A stretch of DNA of 64,000 nt from contig NC_063013.1 of assembly GCF_020509005.1 (NCBI RefSeq), forward strand, positions 3,472,001 to 3,536,000, written 5' to 3'. This DNA comes from Fulvia fulva. Taxonomy: Eukaryota; Ascomycota; Dothideomycetes; Mycosphaerellales; Mycosphaerellaceae. The translations under genes were made by a program, and so were the position numbers. The stretch's first letter is position 1. The number at the start of each line of letters is the position of its first letter. The notes beneath the pieces are model-generated. The model was not told where the DNA came from, did not search any database, and was given only the letters and a program-made list of their open reading frames with translations. This document shows positions 53,201-64,000 of this stretch, piece by piece.

Positions 53201-54448
53201 TTAGAACGGTGGGATGGCGGGCACGATCTTGTCTTGCTGCTCCATGAGCTCTTCGCCGGATGCTTCGATGGACACTGCAAGGCCGAGCTTTGCGGAGTTC
53301 TGTGAGGAAGTCAGCAGTCGTCACGATGCGCTGAATGCCGCTGGAATGTACCTTTGCGTGGTCAATCTCGCCAGCGAAAGTGACGCGAACCGGTGGTGCA
53401 ATGACCTTCTCGAGCAGACATCCGAGCTTACCTTGGCTGTCGACCTGTGCCCTGAAGATGGATCGCGAGAACTCGTACTTAGCACCCAATGTCGCGACAC
53501 CCTCTTTCCGTGCACCGCCCATCATGGCGTCGGCGCCAGAAAGGCCGGCGAACTGCAAGTTGACGTCCACACCAGTCTCCACCTTGTCCATGAGCCTCTT
53601 CCAGTAGCTCAATTGCAGACCACCTTGTGTCAAGAACTGTGCGCTTGCGATCCAATCATCACCCTTGTATTTTCCTGCGTAGCTGAGCGCCGCCTCTGGA
53701 CCTTGACCACCGCCAGGTCTCTGCAGTACTCCCTCGAGTCCAAGTGCTAGTCGTGGAGTGACGCTCTGCAGGTAAGATGCGATGAACATGCCAGTCAATC
53801 CACCTGCCAATACACTTGGGTTGATGCTCTTGATCGATGCGGTGAAGTCGTCGCCGGTGTAGTCCTGCTCTAGCGATACTTGCGCACCGCCCGGGCTCAT
53901 GCCGGATGAAGGCTGAATCTGTACGGAAGACTTGAAGATCAATCGGTTCGTGAGGCGCTGGTTGAATCGAGCGGAGAAAGAAGCGTCGGAGTCTAGTTGT
54001 GCCTGGCAGAGTGTCTAACGTGATTGTGATTAGTTCCCATGTCACTGGCGCATCTTGATGGAATGCCGCAGGCTGTACATACGTTGTTGGTGCCATAGAG
54101 AGCCAAGAATGTGTAGGGCGAAAGCATCTGTGAGCCGCTTGCAAAGGCATGGCTTATCTGGAAGAGCGGCATGATGGAGAAGCTTTTGTTGAGCTCTGCG
54201 CGCAGACCTGAGAAGGTCTGGTTGGTGAGGAAGACATCGCGCTGCACCTCTTTCGCGATTCCATCCACCGTGCCAGGATGACTGAGCCCCAGCGCTTCTC
54301 TTCGCTCTTGGATGGATCGATATGTGTCGAGGAGTGTGTCTAGGAAGCCATTCGTCCTGAGAGGTGGGAGGGCGACCTCTTTCGTTTCCACCTCGATGCC
54401 CACTGGGACTGGCACTGAAGGCTTTTCTAAAGGAGGCGCCGCGGCCAT
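53201..54448 (-). CDS. TOM40: Mitochondrial import receptor subunit Tom40 (375 aa, 3 exons)
   Basis: Beta-barrel channel of the TOM complex in the outer mitochondrial membrane. Exons 54083-54448, 53352-54014 and 53201-53299. Introns 54015-54082 (GTATGT..GTTAG) and 53300-53351 (GTACAT..CACAG) join TNN to TLCQAQLD and DHAK to [18 protein letters not shown]. Recognised Tom40 features: [77 protein letters not shown] strand pairs, and a C-terminus ending PAIPPF. ATG 54448 ([10 protein letters not shown]) is used as the frame upstream lacks another ATG. Essential gene, intact. Confidence 0.93.
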
Positions 54449-55185
54449 GCTGTGAGCGCTGAATGGAAATCGAAGGGGATCTTGGTCAATACGGTAGCGC
54501 AGCCCCGGCGGAAGGGGTTGAGATGGCGAGTGGTAGGGCGGTGATGTGGATGTTGGGTGCTGCAATGGTCGTGTGTACCTCTCTCCGGTCGACTTGCAGC
54601 TCAAAAAGTGATGCCCTAGAGGCTAGATCGGGTTAGAAGCACGGACTCTCGCGCTGACGTTTGGTCAAAGCAGCAGCAGGTGGTGACAAAGAGAGCTCAC
54701 GCCGACGATACATGTACACTGACACTCGATGGCAAGTTAATGCTCTTCCCCGCAACCACATACACACCTACATTCCGCCGCTCTGCATACCATATTCGCG
54801 TTAAGCAAAACACCCCGCCGAGTCCAGCTCTTCGACTTTCCAGGCGCTGCTCCGATTGACGTTCCACCGCAACACCAGAAGCTCCTCTATCAAGCTCGCC
54901 AAGCGCTTGCCAACTTGGTGACAACTTGCTTTTGATCACCGATAACATCCGTCGGGCACTTTTTGTTGGCGGGTTGTATCTTCATTGTCACACGAACTTC
55001 AGCTGCCCTCATACAGTTCGCATCGTGGTGGAATCTCTTTCAAGCAAACACACCCACCCTTGCACTTTCCGATCAGGAAGCTTCCAGTATCTCGGCCTCG
55101 ACGGGCAGGCGCGGCCGAGAGGCGCTGCTACCATCTGCTCACTTCACTGCTATGCGAATCTCAGGCACTACAGACTAGGATCATC
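54449..55185. promoter_or_regulatory. Divergent promoter region, TOM40 (-) and 6-phosphofructo-2-kinase gene (+)
   Basis: 737 bp between head-to-head starts. Open frames of 70-190 codons cross it but show no motif and overlap the kinase's first intron; I treat them as leader or chance. Confidence 0.5.
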
Positions 55186-56944
55186 ATGGACACACTACTG
55201 TAAGTGTTGCTGCGCCCCTCGAGGTGGCAAGAAAATTCGACGCCTACCACAGAGCTCGACCGTATCGCGATACACCAGTGAGCTATATATTGACTGTTCT
55301 TCTACAGAACTGCCGACGTGGCGGCCAAGTCGACAGCCTTTCGACGACGATCGAGCACCTATGTCGACGCCATCCATGACTTGCCGGAGAAGGAGTCTAT
55401 GGCGCCCGCTCAGCTCTACTCAACAGAATCGGGTCGACTATTCCACTCCGGACGAATCGTCATTGCTACTGTCGGACTCCCCGCAAGAGGCAAGACGCAC
55501 ATCAGTGTAGCTCTTGCTCGCTATCTTCGATGGCTCGGTGTCAAGACCCACATCTTCCACCTTGGCGACTACCGGCGGGCCTTTGTTGGAGCAAAGGGTG
55601 AAGTGCCGGATGACTACTTTCATGTCAACGCCAGCACTTCGTCTGTCCTCCTTCGGAACAAGATCCTCAAGAAGTGCAGGGAGGACATATTTCATTTCCT
55701 CAACCACGAAAAGGGCCAGATCGCCATCTACGATGCTGTCAATCCGCTAGCCAATGGACGACGTGCTCTTGCCAAGGAGTTCGAGAAGCACAATGTTCAG
55801 ACCATGTTCATCGAGAGCACATGTACGGATGAGCGTATCATTGAGGACAACGTGCGGTCTGTCAAGATCAGCTCACCCGATTACATTGGCTGGAAAGCCG
55901 AGGATGCCGTCCAAGATTACCTCAAGCGGATCAACGCACGGATACCGCACTTTGAGAGTCTCGAGGAATCTGATCTCCACTATGTGAAGATGATCAATGC
56001 AGGTGAGCGTGTGGTTGTGAATAACTGCGCATTCGGCTACTTGTCTCAGCGAATCGTGTTCTACTTGCTCAACCTGCATATCAAGAGCCGGCAGACCTAC
56101 TTCTGCCGCGCAGGCACCACCAGAGATGAAGAGAATTACAAAGGAGACGCCAGCTTAAGTGCCGAAGGACAGGACTATGCTCGCAAGATGACAGAGGCAT
56201 TAATTGCACATCGCGAGACTGAGCGCCTCAGCCTCATTGAGCAAGGCGCCCCTGAATCCACTGCACTCAAGCCACTGACTGTCTGGACATCGACCCGAAA
56301 GCGTACTGTGGAGACTGCCACGTTCTTGGAACAAAAGGGTTACAGGGTTCGACAGCGGAGCCAAATGAGTCAGATCAACCCTGGTGTATGCGAGAAGCTG
56401 AGCGAACGAAGGATACGTGAACTGTTCCCAGAGGAAGTGTCGAAGCACGAGCAAGACCCATACCACCATCGCTATCCTAGAGCTGAGGTCAGTCTACACA
56501 TTCCGATCGACATCTGATTGCTTACATCGAATATAGTCCTACCACGATCTTGCTGTCCGTCTCGAGCCTTGCATCCTGGAGCTTGAGCGCGAGCAGAACG
56601 ATTTACTGATCATTGCGCACGAATCTGTACTGCGCGTATTGTACGGATATCTGATGGCGTGCTCGGCGCACGACATCCCTAGTCTGGAGTTTCCGCGTGA
56701 CGAGATCATCGAGATCATCCCAGCATCATACAACAACAGTGCGAAACGCATCCACATACCCGACTTGCCATCCAAGCTCGTACCTGGCAGTCCCGAGGAC
56801 ATCAGGATCCCCGTACCACCATCCGGCACTATCAGTCCGCTGAGTGGCATGGGTACTCCAGCAGAAGGCGGGCGAACACCAGAATCATCCGGCAATGAGG
56901 CTGGGCTGCTACCGTTGCGGCGAGGAAATATCAGTCCGAGGTAG
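55186..56944 (+). CDS. 6-phosphofructo-2-kinase, with degenerate bisphosphatase domain (533 aa, 3 exons)
   Basis: Makes fructose-2,6-bisphosphate from fructose-6-phosphate and ATP, the signal controlling glycolysis. Exons 55186-55199 (14 nt), 55308-56487 and 56537-56944. The tiny first exon is inferred because the main frame opens with GTG while splicing GTAAGT..CTACAG from ATG 55186 gives MDTLLTADVAAKS in frame. The kinase has P-loop GLPARGKTH (about 58-66), RRAFVGAKGEVPDDYFHVNAS, and MFIESTCTDERIIEDNVRSVKISSPDY. The C-terminal phosphoglycerate-mutase fold has CRAGTTRDE where active bisphosphatases have the RHG motif with the phospho-His, so the phosphatase is probably dead, as in yeast Pfk26; AHESVLRVLYGYL is retained. 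Introns near the 3' end allow a second C-terminus. Confidence 0.92.
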
Positions 56945-57676
56945 AGACATCGCACTCCAAGCGATTGAAACCTTTAGCTAACATCATGACCAGGTCTTAG
57001 GGAAGCCTCGATATCGGATACCTCACCACGACGATCGACAGTCTACCACGCACCATGAGTGCAGTAGACGTGCGCCGTGCTAGAGACCTTGGAGCCGTCC
57101 CAGCACGTAATTCTCAAAGCGCGGTAGATGTGCGACGACTCATGGATATATAAACAAGGAGCGAGGTGTTGGAGGATTGTTGGTGGCTGCGCTTAGCTCC
57201 TATCACAAGGTCAGCGATGCCTTTTGGCATGCAGCGTTACTGCTGCCTATGGTAGTACTAGCTCGAACATGAGGACAGTGCCGTGTAACATCGCGTCGCA
57301 AATACAACATGGCCACATGTACTGTCGCAAGCTGTCTAACGTTTGTGTTGAAGCACATGATCATGAGCCTGCTGGTGTGTCTGTCTAAATCAGGCGGGCA
57401 AAGATCATCATAGTGTTTACCGAACGACTTCAACAAACTGGAGCACAGAATCTCAATCTTCAAGAGCATCATCTCATTCCATCTATCAATCATCCCTCCC
57501 TTTCTATGCCATGCCCGCTTCCACTCCCCCTATCTATGAGCGGAGCTCGACTGTAGTATACACGTTCCTCAATGCCATGGGTATCATATACTCGCTTTTT
57601 GCTGCAGCGCGCGTTCAGATTCGATCATTCACGTTCATCCCTCTACCCTCTACCACTCGCGACCCTTTTCCTCTTC
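56945..57676. other. Intergenic, 732 bp, between convergent genes
   Basis: 3' flanks of the phosphofructokinase-2 and SNF4 genes. The first 53 bp (56941-56993: GTAGAG.., branch GCTAAC, ..ACCAG) look like an optional terminal intron of the kinase gene. No gene seen. Confidence 0.5.
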
Positions 57677-59209
57677 CTAGTCGTTCCCGTCACCGAGGGG
57701 ACTATTCAACGTGTAGTCGAGAATATCACTCAGTGACAACAGGCCCTTGAGCTGGTTCTGCTCGTCGATGATGACGAGTCTGTGCACGCGCGATTTGCGG
57801 ATGGTGTCGAAGATTGTGTCGAGGCGGTCGTTGAGGGTGCAGGTGTAGATGCCGGGGAAGTCCTGTGGGGAATGGTTAGAAGGTGAAGCTGGCAGGTAGG
57901 TGGGTGGAGTTTGTACTTACATCGGATCTCTTGTCTAGCGCTTTCCCTACTGTCAGGTTCAAGTTGTTTTCGTAGTCGCCGCCCTTGATAAGGGAGATGA
58001 CATCGACGGACTCAAAGACATTGAGTACAGTCCCGTCCTTGGGGTCCAGGATTGGGACGCTCGATATGCTCTTCTTAACCAGCATGTGGATGCAGTCCAT
58101 CACGGGCGTGTCCATCGTCGCTGTTGCCAGGTTCGTGTACGTGCCGACCTTGATATCTCGCAGCGGTTTCCGTAGGTTCTGCGTCTCCTTCACGTTGACC
58201 GAGATGAACTTCAAGATGCGGTATTGTGTTATCACGCTGACGACCATTTCCCTCTGCGTTTCGTCATCTGTGTCGATGAGCGGTATCCTCCTCGCCCGCG
58301 ACTCGAGCATTCGCCGACATGCATCGTATAGAGGTTGAAGTGGGTGTATTGACACGGTCTCGATGGGTGTCACGCCGATGGCTCGCTCGATCTCTCGTAG
58401 TCCATTCAATCGGAATTGATCGATTTGCTGCAATGAGTCCGGGTTCTGCCAGTAGTATTGCACCACGTTGATGTAGTCGGATGTGGTTAACAGTCCGGCG
58501 AAGGTCGATGTCTTCGAGTCCCACAGCGGCGCAGAGACGATGGCGCATTGGGTGAGGATGTTCAGGCTCTTCTTGACGAGGAGCGAGGTGTCGAAGACGA
58601 TGAGTCTGTAGCTGAGCGGCAGCACATCGTAGCTCGTTCGGACTTTGAGGAAGGCTCTTATCGCGCGCTGATATAGAGAAGATGGTGGGTCAGTGAGGGT
58701 GTCATGGGAGGGACGATATAAGACTACTGTCGCATGTCTCTAGATATGGCACAGGACATTCACTCACTCACCAATCCATTGATCTGCTCCCTGTCCAGCG
58801 GAGTCATCGGTCTGTCGACGCTGTCCCTCGCGACAGCATCCGCACCGGTACCCGCAGCAGTACCCCAGCTACTCTGCGCACGCGACGCCTGCGGTCTCAA
58901 CAGATCGCTCGGAGCGACAAACGGCAGGGCAGCAGGGACAGTGACTGGCAGCGGCGCGACGGACGGTGCAGCAGTGCTCAGCGGAGGTGTAGTGCCAGTG
59001 ATAGGGGATGTCGTGAACACTTTCGCCTGCACTCCCGTATGTTCCAGAGTCTGGTGGGAGGGAGCCTTCTGTGCATCATGCTTCCCAGCGGTACTGCCGT
59101 GCTCGTGATCCTGCAGGGCGGAACTGGAATTCAGACCATGATCCCGGCTGCTGCTGGCAGTGCGCCGGCGCCCACTGTTTTGATTCGTTCGCGCCTCATC
59201 CTCCATCAT
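57677..59209 (-). CDS. SNF4: SNF1/AMP-activated kinase gamma subunit Snf4 (456 aa, 3 exons)
   Basis: Nucleotide-sensing subunit of the SNF1/AMPK complex. Exons 58772-59209, 57921-58667 and 57677-57862. The 104-nt first intron (GTGAGT..TATCAG) joins REQINGL to [17 protein letters not shown], and the 58-nt second intron (GTAAGT..CCACAG) joins DKRSD to DFPGIYTC. Four CBS repeats are present: [86 protein letters not shown]; and [24 protein letters not shown] 59209 (MMEDEART) is preferred; ATG 59350 would add 47 basic residues. The N-terminal 125 residues are Ser/Pro/Ala-rich and disordered. Confidence 0.92.
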
Positions 59210-59750
59210 CTTGCGCCAGCGTGCACTGTGCAGGCATTGGACTCGCAGTTGTTTGCACTGTTTGCACAGTTGTACGCGCGGTGAGCGTCTTGTTTGCTCG
59301 GTTCCGCGTGAAGTCTGCAGATGCAAGTCGCGATCCACAGAAATCGCCATCTCTCACAATCTGTTTCGCTGTCGCAGAACCCTTGCACGCACACTCGTCA
59401 TGGCGCGGGGTGCCATGTGGAGATGTGAGAGCCCGCCAATATGGAGTGAAGGAAGGCAAATGAAGCTTTCTGTACACACGCTGCACCTTCCCACTTCATA
59501 GGTAAACAATATGCATTGGCTTCTTTCGTTGGCAATAGCACTACTCATGACTGCTTCCTCGACTATCTCCTCCTGCCCTGTAGCACCGACCATCGTTTCT
59601 GTCTCACGTAGCACTGACATTGCTCGCCATCGTCACCCATTCCCCCAATCCATCAGCACTTGGGTCACATGCGGAGTGCTTGCCCTTCTGGCCTCATCTG
59701 GTAAGCAATATGTACGTCCAAGAGAGGCATACCCGTCGTCGTCATCGTCA
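59210..59750. other. Intergenic, 541 bp
   Basis: SNF4 promoter/leader (or its 47-codon N-terminal extension to 59350) and 3' flank of the PP2C gene. A GTC/ATC-rich run (about 59735-59757) spans the PP2C stop. No separate gene seen. Confidence 0.5.
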
Positions 59751-61645
59751 TCATCGCATGTTTGGAGTAGCTTGTGCTACCACTGGATCTGGGCTCTTGT
59801 CCTTTCGTGCCGCTTCCACCGCTGCAGGATTGAGCTCAGGACCAGCTTCCTGGTTCTGTTCCACTTCCGCCATGACTTCGCCAGTCGTAGGCCTGTCCAG
59901 TGGCGCGCCTGTAGTCTCGATCTGGGCCTTTGTCTGATTGACGATAGCCTCTGCCTCGCTGATCTGCCCGGCTTGCGATGCAGGGTCGCCTTCCACCCCG
60001 AGATCCTTACTCTCGAGGTTTTGTTGCAACTTGGCGTTATCAAACCGGACCACCATGCAGGACAGGTTGTCGGTGGAAAAGCGAGCCAGCGCATGATCCA
60101 CCAGCGTCTTCGAAGCTACCTGAGGATCGTGAATGCCGCGGATGAGGTCGACCGCTTCCTGATCTGAGCACACGTCCCAAAGCTGCGAGCATGTTAGTGT
60201 AACTCGAATCATGTGCAGGTCAGGTCACTTGCCCCATCACAAGCCAAGATTAGGAACTCGTCGATGTCGGGCTGAATGACGGTCTCGGTGGTGTACGGAT
60301 GCCCAGTCACCAGGTCCTTCATATAAGCATCGCCCAGGGCACGTGTGACTGCGAGAACGCCGTTGACACGGTTGTTCAAAATCAGACCCCCTGCACCTGC
60401 GATACGCTTGCCTTCATTCTCGTCGCTACCCTTGTGGTCGTATGACAATCGCAAAGCCTTACCGTTCCGGCAAAGGACGATGCGAGCATCACCAACGTTT
60501 GCAGTGTAGAGTACACGTTGTCGCGATGCTGCTTCTCTTAGCTTTGACTCTGTGTTAGGTGCTGCGGGATCCACTGCATTACCTTTTGCTGGATCAGCGG
60601 AGTTGCCAGACTGTTGAGCGGCGGCTGCTGCAGGTGCGATCGCCGTGGAACCAGTCGCAGATTGTGAGTTTGGTATTCTGTCCTCCCAGCGAAGCACTGC
60701 AAGTACAGCAGTACATCCGCTGTTCTTTAACGGTAGCTTCTCTAGTTGCTGGTCGACCGTCGTGAATGTCATATCGAGCAATTCTGGTATAGGTGTGTTC
60801 GGGTTCTTACGTATGATGTCCTCGAGAAGTATGTGAACCTTCTTGCCGCACCAATCTGCTGCAAAAGTACCGGCATGTCCATCGAAAACTGCAAAGTAGC
60901 CATTGTCTGTCTCAGTCACCTCTTTTTGCGCGCTAGTCCTCGTGCTCAGGCTTGCATCGGACACAGTCGAGTCTCGCGATTGCGACTCAACCAGAGAACC
61001 GTCTTTCTTCGAGCCAGCAACAGAACTTAGCGCTGGTGCCGGCGTGCTGAGGAAGTTATATAGGTAGGCATGTGTGTCTTCCATGGTACGTCGGCATTTC
61101 TTGTTCTTGTCCTCGGTGACACCGACTCGGAAAGTAGATCGCGGGCCCGGTACAGACTCGCCAGCAGAGTTGTTCAGCGACCCCTGCGGCACGCTCAGCG
61201 CTGGGTCAGATCTGCCTAATCTCTGCATTGGCGTCTGGTTCGCACTCGATGAGGATTTGTCTGGCGAGCTGCCCAGATTCGAGAGCGATTGCTTCGCGCT
61301 GGAAAAGAGATCACGAGCACGACCTACACCACTGCTACTACGCTTCTTTTCGGTCTGGCTGGGGTCTTCTGCTGTCTTGCGGGTCGGGCTGCGTAAGTCG
61401 CTGCTGACCTCATCCTGGCCTTCGTCTTTGTTTTCCTGAATGGCGTCGATGTGATTGTTGACGTTCGGGCTGTTTGGCTGATCGACTGCACCATCTGCAG
61501 GTGGTGCTGAGGTGTTGATAGCCTCCTTGCTGCCATTCTTATCGGAGCTGCCGAACATCCTGTTCAACAAGCCTCCCTGACCGGAGAGACTGCGTCTCTT
61601 GGCTCCGGCCAGATTCGTATTCTGCGTGGTCGCGACGTTGCTCAT
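59751..61645 (-). CDS. PTC1: PP2C serine/threonine phosphatase, Ptc1-like (614 aa, 2 exons)
   Basis: Mn/Mg-dependent phosphatase that, in yeast, dampens Hog1 MAP-kinase signalling. Exons 60233-61645 and 59751-60182. The intron (60183-60232) starts GCAAGT and ends CGCAG with an ACTAAC branch point: a GC-AG intron whose removal gives the PP2C motif [19 protein letters not shown] exactly. Other motifs: [24 protein letters not shown] (Ptc1-type), [10 protein letters not shown] (metal Asp), [43 protein letters not shown] and [12 protein letters not shown] (metal Asp). ATG 61645 (MSNVATTQN) is used because the upstream frame opens with GTG. The N-terminal 210 residues and C-terminal 90 are disordered. 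Confidence 0.9.
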
Positions 61646-62828
61646 GTATCTGAGAGATGCAGTGCCGGGGCGCGATCGTGCTGGATCCTGTTGGGGAGAG
61701 CGGGAAGGAGGTGCGTGAGGAGGAGGTGACGACGAGCCGGCGGGTGCGGTTGTGTTGGTGGGAGAATGCGGATTCCTCGAGTCAATATACTGCCGTAGAC
61801 GAGCAAGCGTGTCAGCGACCAAGCTCGAGCAGGTGACAGCACGACGCAGCACAGCACTGCCGCGCGGTTGTGTAGATGAGGGAAGGTTCCTTACAAGTCA
61901 CAGCTCGGTGGGCAGTGGGAGCAAGCACCGGCACGAGGCTTTCGCCGGTTACGGAATGCGTGCCCTCCGGTTCAATGTCGTTTCGATCAAAGCGACTTGC
62001 TGCCGCAAACACGCGCAATGTCCCACAGCTGATCAGTGGCCGCTTCTTTGTTGTATTGTTCCAGCGTCGTGGACGTTGTCTGGAAGGATGGCGACTGAAT
62101 GCTGAGGCGCCAGTAAATGACGTACGGAACACAGTATTGCCGGCGTGCCTGGTGCTGATGCGATGCTGCTGCCGCCGAGATCAGGTGCGAAAAGCGGTGC
62201 TTAGACAATGCAACGATGTTGGGTTGTTGGCTGCTAGCAAGAGTGAATATCACAGGAAACAGACGGTGAAGTGCATGTGGTTGATATTAGCATTTCAATG
62301 ATGTCGTCGCGGCTCACAGTTCTAGACGAGTCGAGCGGGGATACAGAGACTCGACGCATTCACAAGGGTGCACAGATTCCATACATTTGATTCATCCATG
62401 ATCCTTCCATGCCGAGTACATGTATACTACCTCTTATTGTGCTATCTGTCATCTTCTGTCCTGTCTTCAGGGCCGCAGATACATCGGCACAATCACTCAT
62501 CCTGCACCGCAGTGCCAGACGTGCTTCTCGAGCGGCGCAGCAGCTGTCCACAACGCCGAGAGCTCAGGACCTTGGGACCATCCCCGCGCGTCGTGTGAAT
62601 TTGGCTTCGAGATCGACCATAGTCGTACCGAACTGGCACTGAGCCTGGGGTCGCCAGTCGGCACCGGCATTTTATGCATCTTTGCATTCTGCGCGAATCG
62701 TACGGGCGGTGTTAACAGCGTCGGAGCTACTGTATGGACATGCGTCGTCGTGAGGCGGTAGTAGGGTTTGTCAAAAGCAAGGGCACTGCATAGGAACAGG
62801 AATGGTGGCATTTGTCTCGTGAATTTCG
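61646..62828. other. Intergenic, 1.2 kb
   Basis: PTC1 promoter/leader and 3' flank of VPS2, both minus strand. The PTC1 frame continues open upstream to 61852 without ATG. Nothing else recognisable. Confidence 0.5.
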
Positions 62829-63650
62829 TCATCTTCGTAAGCTGTCAAGTCGTGCCTGGAGGTCGTCGTCTCCAGCATCTCCGCCGCCGATTGCTTGCGC
62901 GACCTTGCCGTCTGCGACAGCATTCTTCTGGAGGCCTTGGGGTGTCTCGCCAAGCTGGTGCATGTTAGCAGGTGAATTACAAGGACAACATCTCTGATCA
63001 TGCTTACTGCCTGGCCAAGATCGACGCCAATTTCATCAAGCACTTGAGTGACGACCTCTTCACTCTCTTCCTCGTCTTCGAGACCGGTGACGTCGTCAAT
63101 GGCATCGTCCATCATCTCCTGCCGCTGGTCCATGATGTCGTTCTCTTTCTCAAACTCCATCGCTATCCGTTGCAGCGCAGGTAGGTTCATCTGTCGGTTC
63201 ATACTGCCCAGTAGTTGTGTCGCACCTTTCATGCTCTGCATCATCTGCTCGTTACTTCGTACCGTCTGCCATAGTCAGCATACCCCACGCGTTCCTTCGC
63301 ATCGATATTCCATACCTGTATCCGTAGTGATATCGCTTGGAGTTGTGTTCGCATCTGGTAGAACTTCTGGATGTATCTTCTCGTCCTCACGAGATCTTTC
63401 GCCTGCACCTTGACCGCGCCCATCTGGCCATTCTTGGCATTCTTCTTGATATCTGCGACCAGCTTCTTTTCCTGCTGTTCAAGCTTGGTCCTCTCTCGAT
63501 CCAGTTCTCTTTGTGTCTTCTCCAGTGCTCGTTGGTGCTTGCGCAGTCGCTCAGCAGGCGTCATGCGCTTGCCGAATGCCCACTCTATGATCTACGCCGA
63601 TTTAGTGTCCTGCAGATGCTGACGTATTTGCTCGAGGCACGTACATTCAT
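62829..63650 (-). CDS. VPS2: ESCRT-III subunit Vps2/Did4 (CHMP2) (221 aa, 4 exons)
   Basis: Endosomal ESCRT-III protein that recruits Vps4 for multivesicular-body scission. Exons 63645-63650 (only ATGAAT), 63316-63591, 63008-63265 and 62829-62954. Splicing yields the family start MNIIEWAFGKRMTPAERLRKHQRAL, then LQAISLRIQTVRSNEQMMQSMKGATQLL, ending DDDLQARLDSLRR. The last helix fits the MIM1 pattern (LxxRLxxL) that binds Vps4. The basic N-terminal half (helices 1-2) and the acidic C-terminal half (MDDAIDDVTGLEDEEESEEV) are as expected. Intron 5' sites are GTACGT, GTATGG and GTAAGC. Intact housekeeping gene. Confidence 0.94.
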
Positions 63651-64000
63651 GATTGCAAAGTGCTATAGCACAATGCGTGGTCCGAATGATTGTGGTACTG
63701 TCGCAAGGGTCGGCTGCGGTCTGGACGTTTTCGTAGGCTGGGACAGAGTCGTTGGAAGTTGAGGCAAGTGAATAGTTTACCAGCCTGAAAGCAAGGTAGA
63801 AGATAGTTGATTGCCTGGTCGCATAATGAAAGCCTAGCCGCGATCTTGGGATCTGCACGTGTCAAGGATGCCGCCGCGGCGTGCCACTGCCAAGCGCCGA
63901 ATCTTGAGAAGGCCCGTCAACATCTTCGACAATCATGACGCGCTTTGCAACGGCAACATTCCCCTATGCGAACTGCACAACTCATAATTGACCACGATGG
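63651..64000. other. Intergenic, 350 bp to right edge
   Basis: Promoter region of VPS2. Contains a CCGCCGCGGCG stretch near 63870; no gene seen before the window ends. Confidence 0.5.

Overview
The window is nuclear DNA from a filamentous ascomycete. Evidence: short introns (about 49-104 nt) with GT..AG ends and CTAAC/CTGAC-type branch points, single-exon genes with fungal-type proteins (two Zn2Cys6 regulators, D-arabinono-lactone oxidase, a Dal5-type permease), and 0.3-1.6 kb intergenic gaps. Gene content is compatible with a Dothideomycete (Mycosphaerella-like), but that is an inference and the genus cannot be told from the sequence. No rRNA, tRNA, CRISPR array or intact transposon was found.

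Layout. 0-0.7 kb: the 5' part of a Rad2/XPG (GEN1/Yen1-like) nuclease with two frameshifts. 1.1-6.7 kb: three genes that look like a surface-glycan set (acyltransferase-3, cellulose-synthase-like GT2, UDP-glucuronate decarboxylase). 7.4-12.3 kb: GABA transaminase, an unknown Pro/Ser-rich protein and adenylate kinase. 13.0-14.2 kb: a non-coding, decayed tandem repeat of about 275 bp. 14.4-23.7 kb: an unknown coiled-coil nuclear-type protein, a broken heme-thiolate peroxidase, an SDR, a GH17 glucanase, ALO1 and an unknown membrane/coiled-coil protein. 24.2-30.7 kb: a decayed catabolic cluster (Zn2Cys6 regulator lacking its middle domain, Dal5-type permease with two stops, HyuA/5-oxoprolinase-like gene with two frameshifts and no HyuB half). 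30.8-34.2 kb: an unknown basic protein and a head-to-head pair of BTB paralogues, one with an in-frame stop. 34.9-48 kb: D-2-hydroxyacid dehydrogenase, a large disordered nuclear-type protein, several small unknown genes, IBA57/Caf17 and a second SDR. 48.2-63.7 kb: housekeeping and signalling genes: an Aro80-like Zn2Cys6 regulator, a 2OG-Fe(II) oxygenase, TOM40, 6-phosphofructo-2-kinase, SNF4 (AMPK gamma), a PTC1-like PP2C and VPS2.

How the genes relate. The first 7 kb offers a coherent hypothesis: nucleotide-sugar supply (UDP-xylose), polymerisation or transfer by a membrane GT2, and O-acylation by a membrane acyltransferase. The 24-31 kb block would have imported and opened a cyclic amide (hydantoin or 5-oxoproline type) under a local regulator, but every member carries a lesion. 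Pseudogene-like lesions (GEN1-like, peroxidase, permease, HyuA, BTB2) lie only in the left half; every gene reconstructed from about 34.9 kb rightwards has an intact reading frame. Exon coordinates were obtained by hand-splicing and reading-frame continuity; start codons were restricted to ATG.
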